Source of the DNA: Wenzhouxiangella sp042310355
Lineage (GTDB): Bacteria; Pseudomonadota; Gammaproteobacteria; Xanthomonadales; Wenzhouxiangellaceae
Reading direction: 5' to 3'
Length of the DNA stretch: 64,000 nt
Assembly: GCF_042310355.1 (NCBI RefSeq)
Contig: NZ_JBHJMR010000001.1
Location: 124,001-188,000, forward strand
The translations under genes were made by a program, and so were the position numbers. Positions 8,047 through 18,798 of this stretch are shown here, one piece after another; the stretch's first letter is position 1, and every line of letters starts with the position of its first letter. The notes under the pieces are model-generated. The model ran no database searches, had not been told where the DNA came from, and was given only the letters and a program-made list of their open reading frames with translations.

Positions 8047-8553
8047 ATGGCTAGAGAAAACAGCACCGACGATTTCATCGAGAAACTGGTCGCGGTCAAT
8101 CGTGTGGTCAAGGTCGTCAAGGGTGGCCGCCAGTTCAGTTTCACTGCGCTCGCGGTTGTCGGTGACGGCGATGGTAAGGTCGGCTTTGGTTACGGCAAGG
8201 CGCGTGAAGTGCCGTTGGCCATCCAGAAGGCGATGGAACGTGCCCGGCGTGACATGGTGCGGATCTCCCTCAACGAGGGCACGCTCTGGCACCCGGTCAA
8301 GTCTCGCCATAGTGGATCGCGTGTCTACATGCAGCCCGCCTCGGAAGGTACCGGCGTGATTGCCGGCGGCCCGATGCGCGCCGTATTCGAAGCGGTCGGC
8401 GTACACAACGTTCTGGCCAAGAGTCTGGGTTCGAACAACCCCATCAACCTGGTCCGCGCCACCTTGAAGGGCCTGCAGGCCATGGCGTCGCCGGAAACGG
8501 TCGCGATCAAGCGCGGCAAGCCGATCGAGGAGGTTCTGGAATACCATGGCTAA
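8047..8553 (+). CDS. rpsE: 30S ribosomal protein S5
   Basis: 168 residues with the S5 double-stranded-RNA-binding-like N domain (VVKGGRQFSFTALAVVGDGDGKVGFGYGKA) and C-terminal domain. S5 affects decoding accuracy, and spectinomycin resistance maps here in other bacteria. It overlaps rpmD by 8 nt, giving translational coupling. Confidence 0.98.
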   Translation: MARENSTDDFIEKLVAVNRVVKVVKGGRQFSFTALAVVGDGDGKVGFGYGKAREVPLAIQKAMERARRDMVRISLNEGTLWHPVKSRHSGSRVYMQPASEGTGVIAGGPMRAVFEAVGVHNVLAKSLGSNNPINLVRATLKGLQAMASPETVAIKRGKPIEEVLEYHG

Positions 8554-8740
8554 GAAGAACGCAGGAAAGATCCGTGTAACGCTGGTTCGCTCGATCAACA
8601 ATACGATCGGGAAGCATCGCGATACCGTGCGTGGCCTGGGTCTGCGCCGCATGCACCATACGGTCGAGCTGGAAGACACGCCGGCCGTGCGCGGCATGAT
8701 TCGCAAGGTCGACTACCTGGTGCAGGTGGAAGAAGCCTGA
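8546..8740 (+). CDS. rpmD: 50S ribosomal protein L30
   Basis: 64 residues (MAKKNAGKIRVTLVRSINN), short basic L30 with the GLRRMHHTVELEDTPAVRGMI core. The start lies inside the 3' end of rpsE. Canonical position before rplO. Confidence 0.96.
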   Translation: MAKKNAGKIRVTLVRSINNTIGKHRDTVRGLGLRRMHHTVELEDTPAVRGMIRKVDYLVQVEEA

Positions 8741-8762
8741 TTTCAACTTTTTGGACGGTGAC

Positions 8763-9194
8763 ATGAAACTCAATTCGATTCAGCCCGCAGAAGGTAGCCG
8801 CAGCGAACGCAAGCGCGTCGGCCGCGGCATCGGTTCCGGCCTGGGCAAGACCGGCGGCCGCGGCCACAAGGGCCAGAAGGCTCGGTCGGGCGGCTATCAC
8901 AAGGTCGGTTTCGAGGGCGGCCAGATGCCGCTGCAGCGCCGGGTTCCGAAGGTCGGTTTCCGCTCTGCGGTCAACCGGCACACGGCGGAGCTGCGCCTGT
9001 ACCAGATCAACGCGATGGAGGGCGACGTGGTCGACCTCGACGCGCTCAGGCAAGCCGGTCTGATCAGCAAGGCAACGCGCAAGGTTCGCGTCGTCAACAC
9101 CGGCGCGATCGAGCGTGCGGTCACCGTCCGGGGTGTGCACGTGACGGCCGGGGCGGCCAAGGCGATCGAGGCCGCGGGCGGTAAGGTCGAATAA
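8763..9194 (+). CDS. rplO: 50S ribosomal protein L15
   Basis: 143 residues from ATG 8763 (MKLNSIQPAEGSRSERKRVGRG). The glycine/arginine-rich N-terminal extension (GSGLGKTGGRGHKGQ) that threads into 23S rRNA is clear. A TTG at 8751 is in frame but has no support. The TAA shares one base with the secY ATG (TAATG at 9192-9196), so L15 and SecY are coupled. Confidence 0.97.
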   Translation: MKLNSIQPAEGSRSERKRVGRGIGSGLGKTGGRGHKGQKARSGGYHKVGFEGGQMPLQRRVPKVGFRSAVNRHTAELRLYQINAMEGDVVDLDALRQAGLISKATRKVRVVNTGAIERAVTVRGVHVTAGAAKAIEAAGGKVE

Positions 9195-10552
9195 TGGCAA
9201 GCAATCCTTCGGAAATGGCCGGCATGCTCGGCGGAATCGGTCGGCTCAAGGAGTTGCGCCAGCGCCTGTTCGTGGTGCTGGTCGCACTGTTGATCTTCCG
9301 GTTCGGGACGTTTATCCCGGTGCCGGGCATCAACCCGATCGCGCTCGTGGAGCTGATGGACATGTCCAGCGGCACCATCGTCGACGTGTTCAACATGTTC
9401 TCCGGTGGTGCGCTGGGTCGTTTCTCGATCTTCGCGCTTGGCGTCATGCCGTATATTTCCGCGGCGATCATCATTCAGCTGATGAGCCACGCCATTCCGC
9501 AGCTGCAGCAGCTTCGAAAGGAAGGCGAGTCGGGTCGTCGAAAGATCACGCAGTACACGCGCTACTTCACTGTTGTTCTGGCCGCGTTTCAGTCTTTCGG
9601 GGTTGCCATCGCGCTGCAGAACCAGAGCGCGGGTGCAGATCTGCCGGTCGTGATTTCCCCCGGTCCCGGATTCGTCCTGGCCGCGGTGATCACGCTGACT
9701 GCCGGCACGGTTTTCCTGATGTGGCTGGGTGAGCAGATCACCGAACGCGGTATCGGCAACGGTATTTCCATACTGATCTTTGCCGGCATCGTGGCGGAGT
9801 TGCCGCGAGCCATCGGCTCGACGCTGGAATTGGTCCGTACCGGTCAGCTGGGCATTCTGGCGGCCACGTTCCTCCTGATTCTGGCCTTGGCGGTTACGGC
9901 CTTCGTCGTCTTCGTCGAGCGGGGCCAGCGGCGGATCACCATCAACTATGCCCAGCGGCAGGGCCGCCAGGCCTATCGGAGCCAGTCGACGCACTTGCCG
10001 CTGAAGGTCAATATGGCCGGCGTCATTCCGGCGATTTTCGCTTCCAGCCTGGTGCTGTTCCCGGCGACGATCTCGACCTGGTTTGGTCAGGCCGGCCAGT
10101 CGGGATGGCTGCAGAGCATCTCTCAGCAGCTCAGCCCCGGCCAGCCGATCTACATCGCGATTTTCGGCGGTCTTGTCATGTTTTTCTGCTTTTTCTACAC
10201 GGCCATCGTCTTCAATTCCAAGGAGACGGCCGACAACCTGAAGAAGTCGGGCGCCTTCATTCCGGGAATTCGGCCGGGACGCCAGACAGCGGATTACATC
10301 GATTATGTCCTGACGCGGTTGACGCTGGTCGGCGCGTTCTACCTGGCGGCGGTCTGCCTGCTGCCGGAGTTTCTGATCATGCAGTGGAACGTCCCGTTCT
10401 ATTTTGGCGGTACGTCGCTGTTGATCATCGTGATTGTGACCATGGATTTCATGGCCCAATTGCAGGCGCATCTGATGTCGCATCAGTATGACAGCCTGCT
10501 CAAGAAGTCCAACCTGAAGGGTTATGGCCGGAGCGGCGTGGTACGCCGCTGA
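9194..10552 (+). CDS. secY: Protein translocase subunit SecY
   Basis: 452 residues with ten predicted membrane helices; forms the SecYEG channel for protein export and membrane insertion. The first helix (LFVVLVALLIFRFGTFIPVPGI), the plug-proximal FNMFSGGALGRFSIFALGVMPYISA and the C5 cytosolic loop with GIRPGRQTADYI are present. It overlaps rplO by one base. Located as usual in the spc group between rplO and rpmJ. Confidence 0.98.
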   Translation: MASNPSEMAGMLGGIGRLKELRQRLFVVLVALLIFRFGTFIPVPGINPIALVELMDMSSGTIVDVFNMFSGGALGRFSIFALGVMPYISAAIIIQLMSHAIPQLQQLRKEGESGRRKITQYTRYFTVVLAAFQSFGVAIALQNQSAGADLPVVISPGPGFVLAAVITLTAGTVFLMWLGEQITERGIGNGISILIFAGIVAELPRAIGSTLELVRTGQLGILAATFLLILALAVTAFVVFVERGQRRITINYAQRQGRQAYRSQSTHLPLKVNMAGVIPAIFASSLVLFPATISTWFGQAGQSGWLQSISQQLSPGQPIYIAIFGGLVMFFCFFYTAIVFNSKETADNLKKSGAFIPGIRPGRQTADYIDYVLTRLTLVGAFYLAAVCLLPEFLIMQWNVPFYFGGTSLLIIVIVTMDFMAQLQAHLMSHQYDSLLKKSNLKGYGRSGVVRR

Positions 10553-10558
10553 TGTGAG

Positions 10559-10573
10559 GGCCGTCTCACGGCC
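10559..10573 (+). other. Stem-loop between secY and rpmJ
   Basis: GGCCGT/ACGGCC arms enclose a CTC loop just after the secY stop. No T-run follows, so it is more likely an mRNA-stability or processing element than a terminator. Confidence 0.35.
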
Positions 10574-10593
10574 GGAATGATTGGAGAGCAGTA

Positions 10594-10707
10594 ATGAAGG
10601 TTCAGGCATCAGTCAAAAAGGTTTGCCGCCACTGCAAGGTGGTGCGACGGAAAGGTGTGGTCTACGTGATCTGCAGCGACCCGAAGCACAAGCAGCGGCA
10701 GGGATGA
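10594..10707 (+). CDS. rpmJ: 50S ribosomal protein L36 (zinc-binding type)
   Basis: A 37-codon gene (MKVQASVKKVCRHCKVVRRK) with the complete zinc ligand set Cys11, Cys14, Cys27 and His32, so it is the zinc-containing C+ form. L36 stabilises 23S rRNA near the factor-binding region. ATG 10594 is preceded by TTGGAGAGCA as ribosome-binding site. It is the last gene of the spc group; the alpha-operon promoter follows it. Confidence 0.96.
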   Translation: MKVQASVKKVCRHCKVVRRKGVVYVICSDPKHKQRQG

Positions 10708-10727
10708 AACACTGTTCCTCGATGGGG

Positions 10728-10756
10728 TTGGCAAATGCCGGGAAACCCGGTAAAAT
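10728..10756 (+). promoter_or_regulatory. Sigma-70 promoter of the alpha operon
   Basis: TTGGCA (10728-10733) and TAAAAT (10751-10756) are separated by exactly 17 nt, 45 nt upstream of rpsM. The position matches the E. coli alpha-operon promoter between rpmJ and rpsM. This is one of the best matches to the housekeeping consensus in the window. Confidence 0.75.
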
Positions 10757-10801
10757 TGCTGGTTTGCGTCGAGCGGGCGTAACGGTTTACGGAGCAAGCA
10801 A

Positions 10802-11155
10802 ATGGCACGTATAGCAGGCGTCAATCTGCCCGTCCAGAAGCATACCTGGGTGGCATTGACTCACATTTACGGCATCGGTCGAACCCGGGCCTACGAAATC
10901 TGCGAGGTCACTGGTGTGGCCCCGGATACCAAGGTTCGCGACCTGACCGAAGCAGAGCAGGAAAAGCTGCGCCAGACGATCGGTCAAATGAGCGTCGAGG
11001 GGGATCTGCGTCGCGAGGTGTCGATGAACATCAAGCGTCTGATGGACCTGGGCTGCTTCCGCGGTCTGCGTCATCGCCGTGGTCTGCCCGTTCGCGGCCA
11101 GCGCACGCGCACCAACGCCCGTACCCGCAAGGGTCCGCGTCGTCCGATTCGTTGA
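10802..11155 (+). CDS. rpsM: 30S ribosomal protein S13
   Basis: 117 residues starting MARIAGVNLP and containing IYGIGRTRAYEIC and the C-terminal RGLPVRGQRTRTNARTRKG tail. S13 contacts L5 and the P-site tRNA. First gene of the alpha operon (rpsM-rpsK-rpsD-rpoA-rplQ); the ATG follows GGAGCAAGCAA. Confidence 0.98.
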   Translation: MARIAGVNLPVQKHTWVALTHIYGIGRTRAYEICEVTGVAPDTKVRDLTEAEQEKLRQTIGQMSVEGDLRREVSMNIKRLMDLGCFRGLRHRRGLPVRGQRTRTNARTRKGPRRPIR

Positions 11156-11166
11156 GGTAGTAACTG

Positions 11167-11559
11167 ATGGCCAAGCAGCAGACCGCCAAGACTCGCAAGA
11201 AGGTCAAGAAGACCATTGTCGACGGCATTGCACACGTGCATGCCTCGTTCAACAACACGATCATTACGATCACCGATCGCCAGGGCAACACGGTTTCCTG
11301 GGCCACTTCGGGTGGTTCCGGTTTCCGCGGTTCGCGCAAGTCGACGCCGTTTGCCGCCCAGGTGGCGGCCGACAACGCCGGTCGCACCGCCCAGGAGTAC
11401 GGTATGAAGAACCTCGAGGTTCGCGTCAACGGTCCTGGACCGGGACGGGAGTCCTCGGTTCGGTCGCTGAATGCGGCCGGATTCAAGATTACCAACATCA
11501 TTGACGTCACGCCGATTCCGCACAACGGCTGCCGTCCACCCAAGAAACGTCGCGTGTAA
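11167..11559 (+). CDS. rpsK: 30S ribosomal protein S11
   Basis: 130 residues. The GIAHVHASFNNTIITITDRQGN core and the C-terminal DVTPIPHNGCRPPKKRRV signature (including the Asn-Gly isomerisation site known in E. coli) are present. S11 forms part of the platform near the E-site mRNA. 11 nt after rpsM. Confidence 0.98.
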   Translation: MAKQQTAKTRKKVKKTIVDGIAHVHASFNNTIITITDRQGNTVSWATSGGSGFRGSRKSTPFAAQVAADNAGRTAQEYGMKNLEVRVNGPGPGRESSVRSLNAAGFKITNIIDVTPIPHNGCRPPKKRRV

Positions 11560-11585
11560 GTCACCGGCAGGCAGACTGAAGAGAT

Positions 11586-12212
11586 ATGGCTAGATATATT
11601 GGACCCACCTGCAAACTCGCTCGCCGCGAGGGCGTTGATCTCAACCTCAAGAGCCCCGCGCGCGGTCTGGAGTCGAAGTGCAAGCTGAATCAGCCCCCGG
11701 GCCAGCACGGCGACAGTCGTCGCCAGCGCTTGTCGGATTACGCGCTTCAGCTGCGTGAAAAGCAGAAGGTGCGCCGTATGTACGGCGTGCTCGAGAAGCA
11801 GTTCCGCAACTACTACAAGGAAGCGGCCCGCCGCAAAGGCGCTACAGGCGAGAATCTGCTGCAGCTTCTCGAAAGCCGTCTGGACAACGTTGTCTATCGG
11901 CTTGGTTTCGCCGTCACTCGCGCGCAGGCGCGGCAGATGGTGAGCCACAAGTCGGTCGAGATCAATGGCAAGGTGGTCAACATCCCCTCCTACCAGGTGC
12001 AGCCGGAAGACCGCGTGTCGATTCGCGAGAAGGCGAAGAAGCAACTGCGCATCCAGGAAGCCATCAACGTGGCGCGTGAACTGGATCTGGTGCCGGCATG
12101 GATCGATGCAGATTTCGAAAAGATGGAAGGCGTATTCAAGTCCGCCCCTGAACGGGATGATTTGCCGCCGGATATCAACGAAAACCTGATCGTCGAGCTG
12201 TATTCGAAGTAA
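11586..12212 (+). CDS. rpsD: 30S ribosomal protein S4
   Basis: 208 residues (MARYIGPTCKLARREGVDL) with the S4 RNA-binding domain at about 97-160 (SRLDNVVYRLGFAVTRAQARQMV). S4 nucleates 16S 5'-domain assembly and in E. coli represses the alpha operon through a pseudoknot around rpsM. The N-terminus has only two cysteines, so it is the zinc-free type. Confidence 0.97.
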   Translation: MARYIGPTCKLARREGVDLNLKSPARGLESKCKLNQPPGQHGDSRRQRLSDYALQLREKQKVRRMYGVLEKQFRNYYKEAARRKGATGENLLQLLESRLDNVVYRLGFAVTRAQARQMVSHKSVEINGKVVNIPSYQVQPEDRVSIREKAKKQLRIQEAINVARELDLVPAWIDADFEKMEGVFKSAPERDDLPPDINENLIVELYSK

Positions 12213-12214
12213 GC

Positions 12215-12233
12215 CGCGGGACTTGCTCCCGCG
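12215..12233 (+). other. Stem-loop between rpsD and rpoA
   Basis: CGCGGGA and TCCCGCG arms (7 bp) enclose CTTGC in the 54-nt rpsD-rpoA spacer. There is no T-run. It may act in mRNA processing or in setting the expression of rpoA relative to the ribosomal proteins. Confidence 0.4.
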
Positions 12234-12266
12234 CTTCACACGAGAACCGATTTTGGAGAGGCAATC

Positions 12267-13271
12267 ATGTCAGGCCAGATAAGCGAACTTATCGGCACGA
12301 TGCTCAAGCCCAAGGGCCTGGTCGTCGACGAGATCTCGCCGCGCCGTGCCCGTATTACGCTGGAGCCGCTCGAGCGCGGTTTCGGGCATACGTTGGGCAA
12401 TGCGCTGCGACGCATCCTGCTGTCGTCGATTCCGGGCAGCGCCATCACCGAGGCCGAGATTGACGGCGTATTGCACGAATATACGGCTGTCGAAGGGCTT
12501 CAGGAAGATATCGTCGAGGTTCTGCTCAACCTCAAGGACGTGGCCATTCGCATGCACAGCCGCGAAGAAGCCACGCTGACCCTGAGCAAGGACAAGGCCG
12601 GCCCGGTTACGGCTGGAGACATTCAGCTCGATCACGATATCGATGTACTCAATCCCGAGCACGTGATCTGCACGCTGACCAAGGCGAGCAAGCTGCGAAT
12701 GCAGCTGAAGGTGACCCGCGGCGTCGGCTACCAGGCGGCAGCGGCCCTGAAGTTCAACGAGGAAGAGACCCGGACCATTGGACGTCTGCAACTCGACGCT
12801 TCCTATTGCCCGGTGCACCGTGTTGCGTACAGCGTCGAGAGCGCGCGTGTCGGTCAGCGCACCGACCTCGACAAGCTCGTGCTGGATATCGAAACCAACG
12901 GTACGATGAGCTGCGAGGACGCGGTCAAGCTGGCTGCGGGCATCCTGGTCGACCAGATGTCTGTCTTTGTCGACTTCGTCGCGCGCGAGAAGGATGAAAC
13001 AGAGACGGCAACCGAGAGTTTCGACCCGATCCTGCTGCGCCCGATCGATGATCTTGAGCTGACCGTGCGTTCGGCCAACTGTCTGAAGGCCGAGCACATC
13101 CAGTACGTCGGAGACCTGGTTCAGCGGACCGAGACCGAGCTGCTCAAGACGCCCAACCTGGGCAAGAAATCTCTGACCGAAATCAAGACGGTGCTGGCGA
13201 CCCACGATCTGTCGCTGGGTACCCGCCTGGAAAACTGGCCGCCGCCGTCGTTGGCGCGCACCGAGCACTGA
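12267..13271 (+). CDS. rpoA: RNA polymerase alpha subunit
   Basis: 334 residues. The N-terminal dimerisation domain (ERGFGHTLGNALRRILLSS) and the C-terminal DNA- and activator-binding domain (LRPIDDLELTVRSANCLKAEHI; LGKKSLTEIK) are both intact. It assembles the RNA polymerase core. GGAGAGG precedes the ATG. Standard place between rpsD and rplQ. Confidence 0.99.
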   Translation: MSGQISELIGTMLKPKGLVVDEISPRRARITLEPLERGFGHTLGNALRRILLSSIPGSAITEAEIDGVLHEYTAVEGLQEDIVEVLLNLKDVAIRMHSREEATLTLSKDKAGPVTAGDIQLDHDIDVLNPEHVICTLTKASKLRMQLKVTRGVGYQAAAALKFNEEETRTIGRLQLDASYCPVHRVAYSVESARVGQRTDLDKLVLDIETNGTMSCEDAVKLAAGILVDQMSVFVDFVAREKDETETATESFDPILLRPIDDLELTVRSANCLKAEHIQYVGDLVQRTETELLKTPNLGKKSLTEIKTVLATHDLSLGTRLENWPPPSLARTEH

Positions 13272-13281
13272 GGAGAATACG

Positions 13282-13668
13282 ATGCGTCACCGTAAAGCAG
13301 GTCGCAAGCTTAACCGCACTTCGCCGCACCGGCGCGCGATGTTCCGCAACATGACCGCCAGCCTGATCGAGCACGAGCTCATCAAGACCACGCTGCCCAA
13401 GGCCAAGGAATTGCGCCGCGTTGCCGAGCCGCTGATTACCCTGGCAAAGGAAGACAACGTTTCCGCCCGCAGGTTGGCTTTCAATCGCTTGCGTGACCGC
13501 GACGCAGTGGGCAAGCTTTTCGCCGAACTGGGTCCGCGGTATCGCGAACGGCCGGGCGGGTACCTGCGCATTCTCAAGTGCGGGTTTCGCGCCGGCGACA
13601 ACGCCCCGATGGCGTACGTGGAGTTGGTTGATCGGCCGGATGCACCCGGAGCCGAGCCCGCGGAATAA
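13282..13668 (+). CDS. rplQ: 50S ribosomal protein L17
   Basis: 128 residues (MRHRKAGRKLNRTSPHRRAM). L17 lies at the bottom of the 50S near the tunnel exit. It ends the alpha operon and is followed by a strong intrinsic terminator 27 nt downstream. Ribosome-binding site GAGGAGAA. Confidence 0.97.
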   Translation: MRHRKAGRKLNRTSPHRRAMFRNMTASLIEHELIKTTLPKAKELRRVAEPLITLAKEDNVSARRLAFNRLRDRDAVGKLFAELGPRYRERPGGYLRILKCGFRAGDNAPMAYVELVDRPDAPGAEPAE

Positions 13669-13695
13669 TTTCCGGTTCAGACCGGAGGTTCAGGA

Positions 13696-13723
13696 AGCCC
13701 GGCCCTGCTGCCGGGCTTTTTTT
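13696..13723 (+). terminator. Intrinsic terminator of the ribosomal operons
   Basis: AGCCCGGC (13696-13703) pairs with GCCGGGCT (13710-13717) across a CCTGCT loop and runs directly into a seven-T tract (13717-13723). This is a textbook Rho-independent terminator closing the S10-spc-alpha cluster. Confidence 0.92.
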
Positions 13724-13804
13724 CGCCCGGATTATCGCTGTGGGCTACAATGACGTCCCGCGACTGTCGAAGCCGCGGCCGTGCACCACCTCGCCGGGAT
13801 CCGG

Positions 13805-15397
13805 ATGCGCCGTACCATCATTCTAATCGCCGCCTTGTCCATCATCCTGCTCGGTCTGTGGGGCACTGCGGTGATCTATTTCGATGAGGATCGGCTCAAA
13901 GCCATCGTCTCGGACCGACTCAGCGAGCAGGTCGGCCGGCGGGTCGAAATCGTGGGAGAGCTGCGCTTTCGCCTGTTTCCGAGCGCGCGCGTGGTGGCCA
14001 ACGGTCTGGTGATTTACGCGCCGGAGGGTGCGCCCGGCCCGGCAACCCTTCGCGCGGATCGGGTGGTCATGGCGCTGCGCCTGGCCCCCCTGCTTCGTGG
14101 CGAGCTTTCTCCGGGGCAGATGCAGTTGAGCGGGGCGGTCATCAGCCTTGCTGCCAGCGAGGAGGACGGTGACGAGGACCCGGATCCGCTGGAGGCGATC
14201 CGGTCCAGCGCCAGGCTTTTGTCGGGACGTAGTGTCCGTTTGCAGGACGTTACGGTGACGCGGCCATCGTCCCACGGGGAGGGCAGGGACAGCGTTGCCA
14301 TCGACTTCGTGGAGCTGGAGCGTTTCAGCCTTGACCGGCCCGTTGCCTTTCGTTTCCGCGGAGATCTCGGTGAGCCGGCTGTTCTCGAGGCGGTGGAGGT
14401 CAATGGCTACCTGATGGTGCCCGCATCGCCGGATTCCGCCGTACGGCTTCGCGACATGCAGTTACAGGGTCGATTGCCGGGTCGTGAGACGACGATCGGC
14501 CTCGAGGGCGATGTGACCACGCGGAGCGACGAGCCCTTTCGCCTGATTCTCTCCGGTGGACGTCTGCGCGTCGGGGCGCAGGAGTTCGACCTGTCGTTCA
14601 ACTATCAGGCCGGGGATCCTCCCGCTGTGGATCTGTTGTTTTCCGGCGTGTCGCTGGACGGCGAAGTCGCTGCCCGATTTCTGACCCAGCACCTGGGTGC
14701 GGATTCCGCAGGCCTGCTGGCGGTGGCGGCCCGGCGCGTGGATCTTCGCGCCCAGGCCCAGTTCGATCGCCTGCGCATGGGTCCGCTGGCGTTTTCCAGT
14801 ACTCGCGTGGATCTCCGATCGCGGGATGGCGGTCTGGCGATCAATCTCTCCGCGGCTTTCCCCGGGGGCATGGTGGATGCCAACGGCCTCGTCGGCGCCG
14901 CAGTCCCGGGCTCCCTGGCGATCGACGTCAGCCTGGCGGAATTGTCCCAGTTGTTCGACGCCCTTGATCTGCCGGCGGTCGCCGGTGGCAGCGGCGAGGC
15001 CCGTCTTGTGCTTCACTGGCCGGACCCGGCCGGACGGGGTTTTCTGCTCGAAGGCGAGGCGGATCTGTGGCAGGGCTTCTGGCGCTTTCTCGGCGACGAC
15101 GAGCAGCCGGTGCGGCGGACCTTCGATCGCTTCAACGCTGATCTGCGCATCACCCCCGGTTTCCTCGAGTTGCCGGCCTTCGTCGTCCAGGGCAGCGATC
15201 TCGCCGGTGCCGGCTGGGCCGCCGTTGAACTGGACAGCGGGCAGGTCGGCGGTGAGTTTCTTGCCGCGGGGCTGCCCGCAATCCACTTCGGATTGTCCGG
15301 TACGGTTGCGCGACCCCGGCTGGTACCGACCGATCCGGGCGAGGCCGATGCCGAGCCCGAACAGCAGGATTCGCAGCGGGCCGAAACCCGGCAATGA
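13805..15397 (+). CDS. AsmA family protein
   Basis: 530 residues from ATG 13805 (MRRTIILIAALSIILLGLWG). A single N-terminal membrane helix is followed by the AsmA-type start (YFDEDRLKAIVSDRLSEQVGRRVEIVGELRFRLFPSARV) and a long beta-rich periplasmic region ending in an AsmA_2-like repeat. AsmA-like proteins belong to the group implicated in lipid transport between the inner and outer membranes. A GTG at 13781 would add eight residues before the helix and is less likely. Its end overlaps rarD by 4 nt, forming a coupled trio with rarD and an ABC exporter. Confidence 0.85.
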   Translation: MRRTIILIAALSIILLGLWGTAVIYFDEDRLKAIVSDRLSEQVGRRVEIVGELRFRLFPSARVVANGLVIYAPEGAPGPATLRADRVVMALRLAPLLRGELSPGQMQLSGAVISLAASEEDGDEDPDPLEAIRSSARLLSGRSVRLQDVTVTRPSSHGEGRDSVAIDFVELERFSLDRPVAFRFRGDLGEPAVLEAVEVNGYLMVPASPDSAVRLRDMQLQGRLPGRETTIGLEGDVTTRSDEPFRLILSGGRLRVGAQEFDLSFNYQAGDPPAVDLLFSGVSLDGEVAARFLTQHLGADSAGLLAVAARRVDLRAQAQFDRLRMGPLAFSSTRVDLRSRDGGLAINLSAAFPGGMVDANGLVGAAVPGSLAIDVSLAELSQLFDALDLPAVAGGSGEARLVLHWPDPAGRGFLLEGEADLWQGFWRFLGDDEQPVRRTFDRFNADLRITPGFLELPAFVVQGSDLAGAGWAAVELDSGQVGGEFLAAGLPAIHFGLSGTVARPRLVPTDPGEADAEPEQQDSQRAETRQ

Positions 15398-16301
15398 ACC
15401 CGGATCGAGAGCGTCTTGTCGGGCTGGCTGCCGCGCTGGGAGCTTTCTGCATCTGGGGCCTGGCGCCGTTGTACTTCAAGTTGCTCGGTCACGTGGGCGC
15501 CGACGAAATCATCGCCCATCGCGTGGTCTGGTCAATGGTCTTCCTCGGCCTGGTTCTGGGGCTCCGGTCGAGGCGGCGATTCCGGGTGGCGATTCGCGTG
15601 CGGCCGCGCGTGCTCGTCGCCCTTGCCATCAGCGCCGTACTCATCGCCACCAACTGGCTGGTCTTCGTTTACGCCATCAACACCGAACGCGTGCTCTCCA
15701 CGAGCCTGGGCTACTTCATCAACCCGCTGGTCAATGTTCTGCTCGGCATGCTGATCTTTCGCGAGCGTCTCGGCACCCTGCAGGCCGTTGCCGTGGTGCT
15801 TGCATTCATCGGAACCGCCTGGATGACCCTGAGATTGGGCCAGTTGCCGTGGATCGCGCTGGTGCTGGCCTTCAGCTTCGCGCTCTATGGCGTGGTCCGA
15901 AAGAAAACCGATGTCGGACCGATCGTGGGGCTGTTCTGGGAAACCCTGCTCATGACGCCGCTGGCGCTTTTGTGGTTGCTGTGGCTGGATCTGGGTGACG
16001 CGCTGGCGTTCGCGCCTTCCGAGCCGTCTCAGGCGGCATTGCTTGCCGGCACCGGCCTGGTCACGCTGCTGCCGCTGGTCTTCTTCGCGACCGCCGTGCG
16101 ACGCCTCAATCTGAGTACCATAGGGCTCATGCAATATCTGGCGCCCAGCATGACCTTCCTACTGGCCGTCTTTCTGTTCGACGAGCCCTTTACGCCGGAC
16201 CACGCCGTGACCTTCGCCTGCGTCTGGACGGCCCTGATTCTGTTCTCGGTCGCCAGCTGGCGATCATACCGGCAGGCGCGCGTCACCTTGCAGGAAGCAT
16301 C

Positions 16302-16305
<4 letters not shown>
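15394..16305 (+). CDS. rarD: EamA family transporter RarD
   Basis: 303 residues with about ten hydrophobic helices. The RarD hallmarks FCIWGLAPLYFKLL, EIIAHRVVWS and NWLVFVYAIN are clear. RarD proteins are drug/metabolite-transporter superfamily members with poorly defined substrates (a chloramphenicol-sensitivity phenotype is associated with the E. coli homologue). Its start overlaps the asmA-like stop (ATGA) and its stop overlaps the next ABC gene (ATGA at 16302), so all three are likely one transcript. Confidence 0.88.
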
Positions 16306-18098
<1,793 letters not shown>

Positions 18099-18118
18099 CT
18101 GGAGCCTCGCATGGACGC

Positions 18119-18661
18119 TTACAGTGACCAGTACCGGAACTTCTGGCCGCCTACGGAAGCCTCGGCCATCAGCCCGCCCCGGGCAAGGTTGAACACCGCC
18201 ACGCCGCGTTCGTAGCTGGTCGTTGCAGCGCGCCCCTCGGTGGCGGCCACGGCCGTCGCCTGGGCGGAAAACTCGAAGCTTTCACGCTGGAAGCGCCGCA
18301 GCGCGGCTTCGTCGCGGAAGAAGATCAGCTGGCTGTACGACTGGGCGCCGATCTGCGGGCCGATGGTGGCCTGGGAGACCGTCGCCCGGCCGACCGGTTT
18401 GCCCTGCTCGAAAACAATGCCGCGCCCGAAGCCGCCGCCGATCCAGAATCCGCCCTTGCCGATATTGGGGAACACCGCATAGCCGTGCGCCTGGTCGAGC
18501 CAGCGCTGAAGCGCGGGGTCACGGTCGATAAAACTGGCCAGTGCCGAGCGCGACTCGCTGACCAGGGCGTCGTCTGACGGCGTGGATGCGCAGCCGGCCA
18601 GCAGTCCAAGCAGCAGCATCACGGAGATCAAGGGCGTGGTCTTGGGGGCGTTGACTGACAT
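18119..18661 (-). CDS. Ysc84-like lipoprotein (lipid-binding SYLF domain)
   Basis: 180 residues from the ATG at 18661 on the minus strand, preceded by GGAGAGAATC. A lipobox (LLGLLAGC) places the acylated cysteine near residue 24. The body has the Ysc84 pattern: AHGYAVFPNIGKGGFWIGGGFGRG, then TIGPQIGAQSYSQLIFFRDEAALRRF. Ysc84/SYLF domains bind phosphoinositides in eukaryotes; bacterial members are envelope proteins of unknown role. It converges on the ABC exporter with only 20 nt between them. Confidence 0.8.
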   Translation of the reverse strand: MSVNAPKTTPLISVMLLLGLLAGCASTPSDDALVSESRSALASFIDRDPALQRWLDQAHGYAVFPNIGKGGFWIGGGFGRGIVFEQGKPVGRATVSQATIGPQIGAQSYSQLIFFRDEAALRRFQRESFEFSAQATAVAATEGRAATTSYERGVAVFNLARGGLMAEASVGGQKFRYWSL

Positions 18662-18798
18662 GATTCTCTCCGGTAACGAGTAGGGCCGGCGCAAGCCGGC
18701 ATTTCGGTGATTCGACGCTTTCGTAGTATAGTTGGTTCACCGGCGGGTTCGGCCGCGTGCAAGGCGCGCCGCGACCCCGCCCGGAAGGGAGGGTGTCA

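Noticed and set aside
8897..10609. Minus-strand frame of 570 codons opposite secY
   Set aside because: Low-complexity His/Gln/Arg/Asp-rich translation typical of antisense to a membrane protein gene.
14697..15998. Plus-strand frame of 433 codons across asmA-like and rarD
   Set aside because: Alternative frame of two well-supported genes; Arg/Ser/Pro-rich with no domain.
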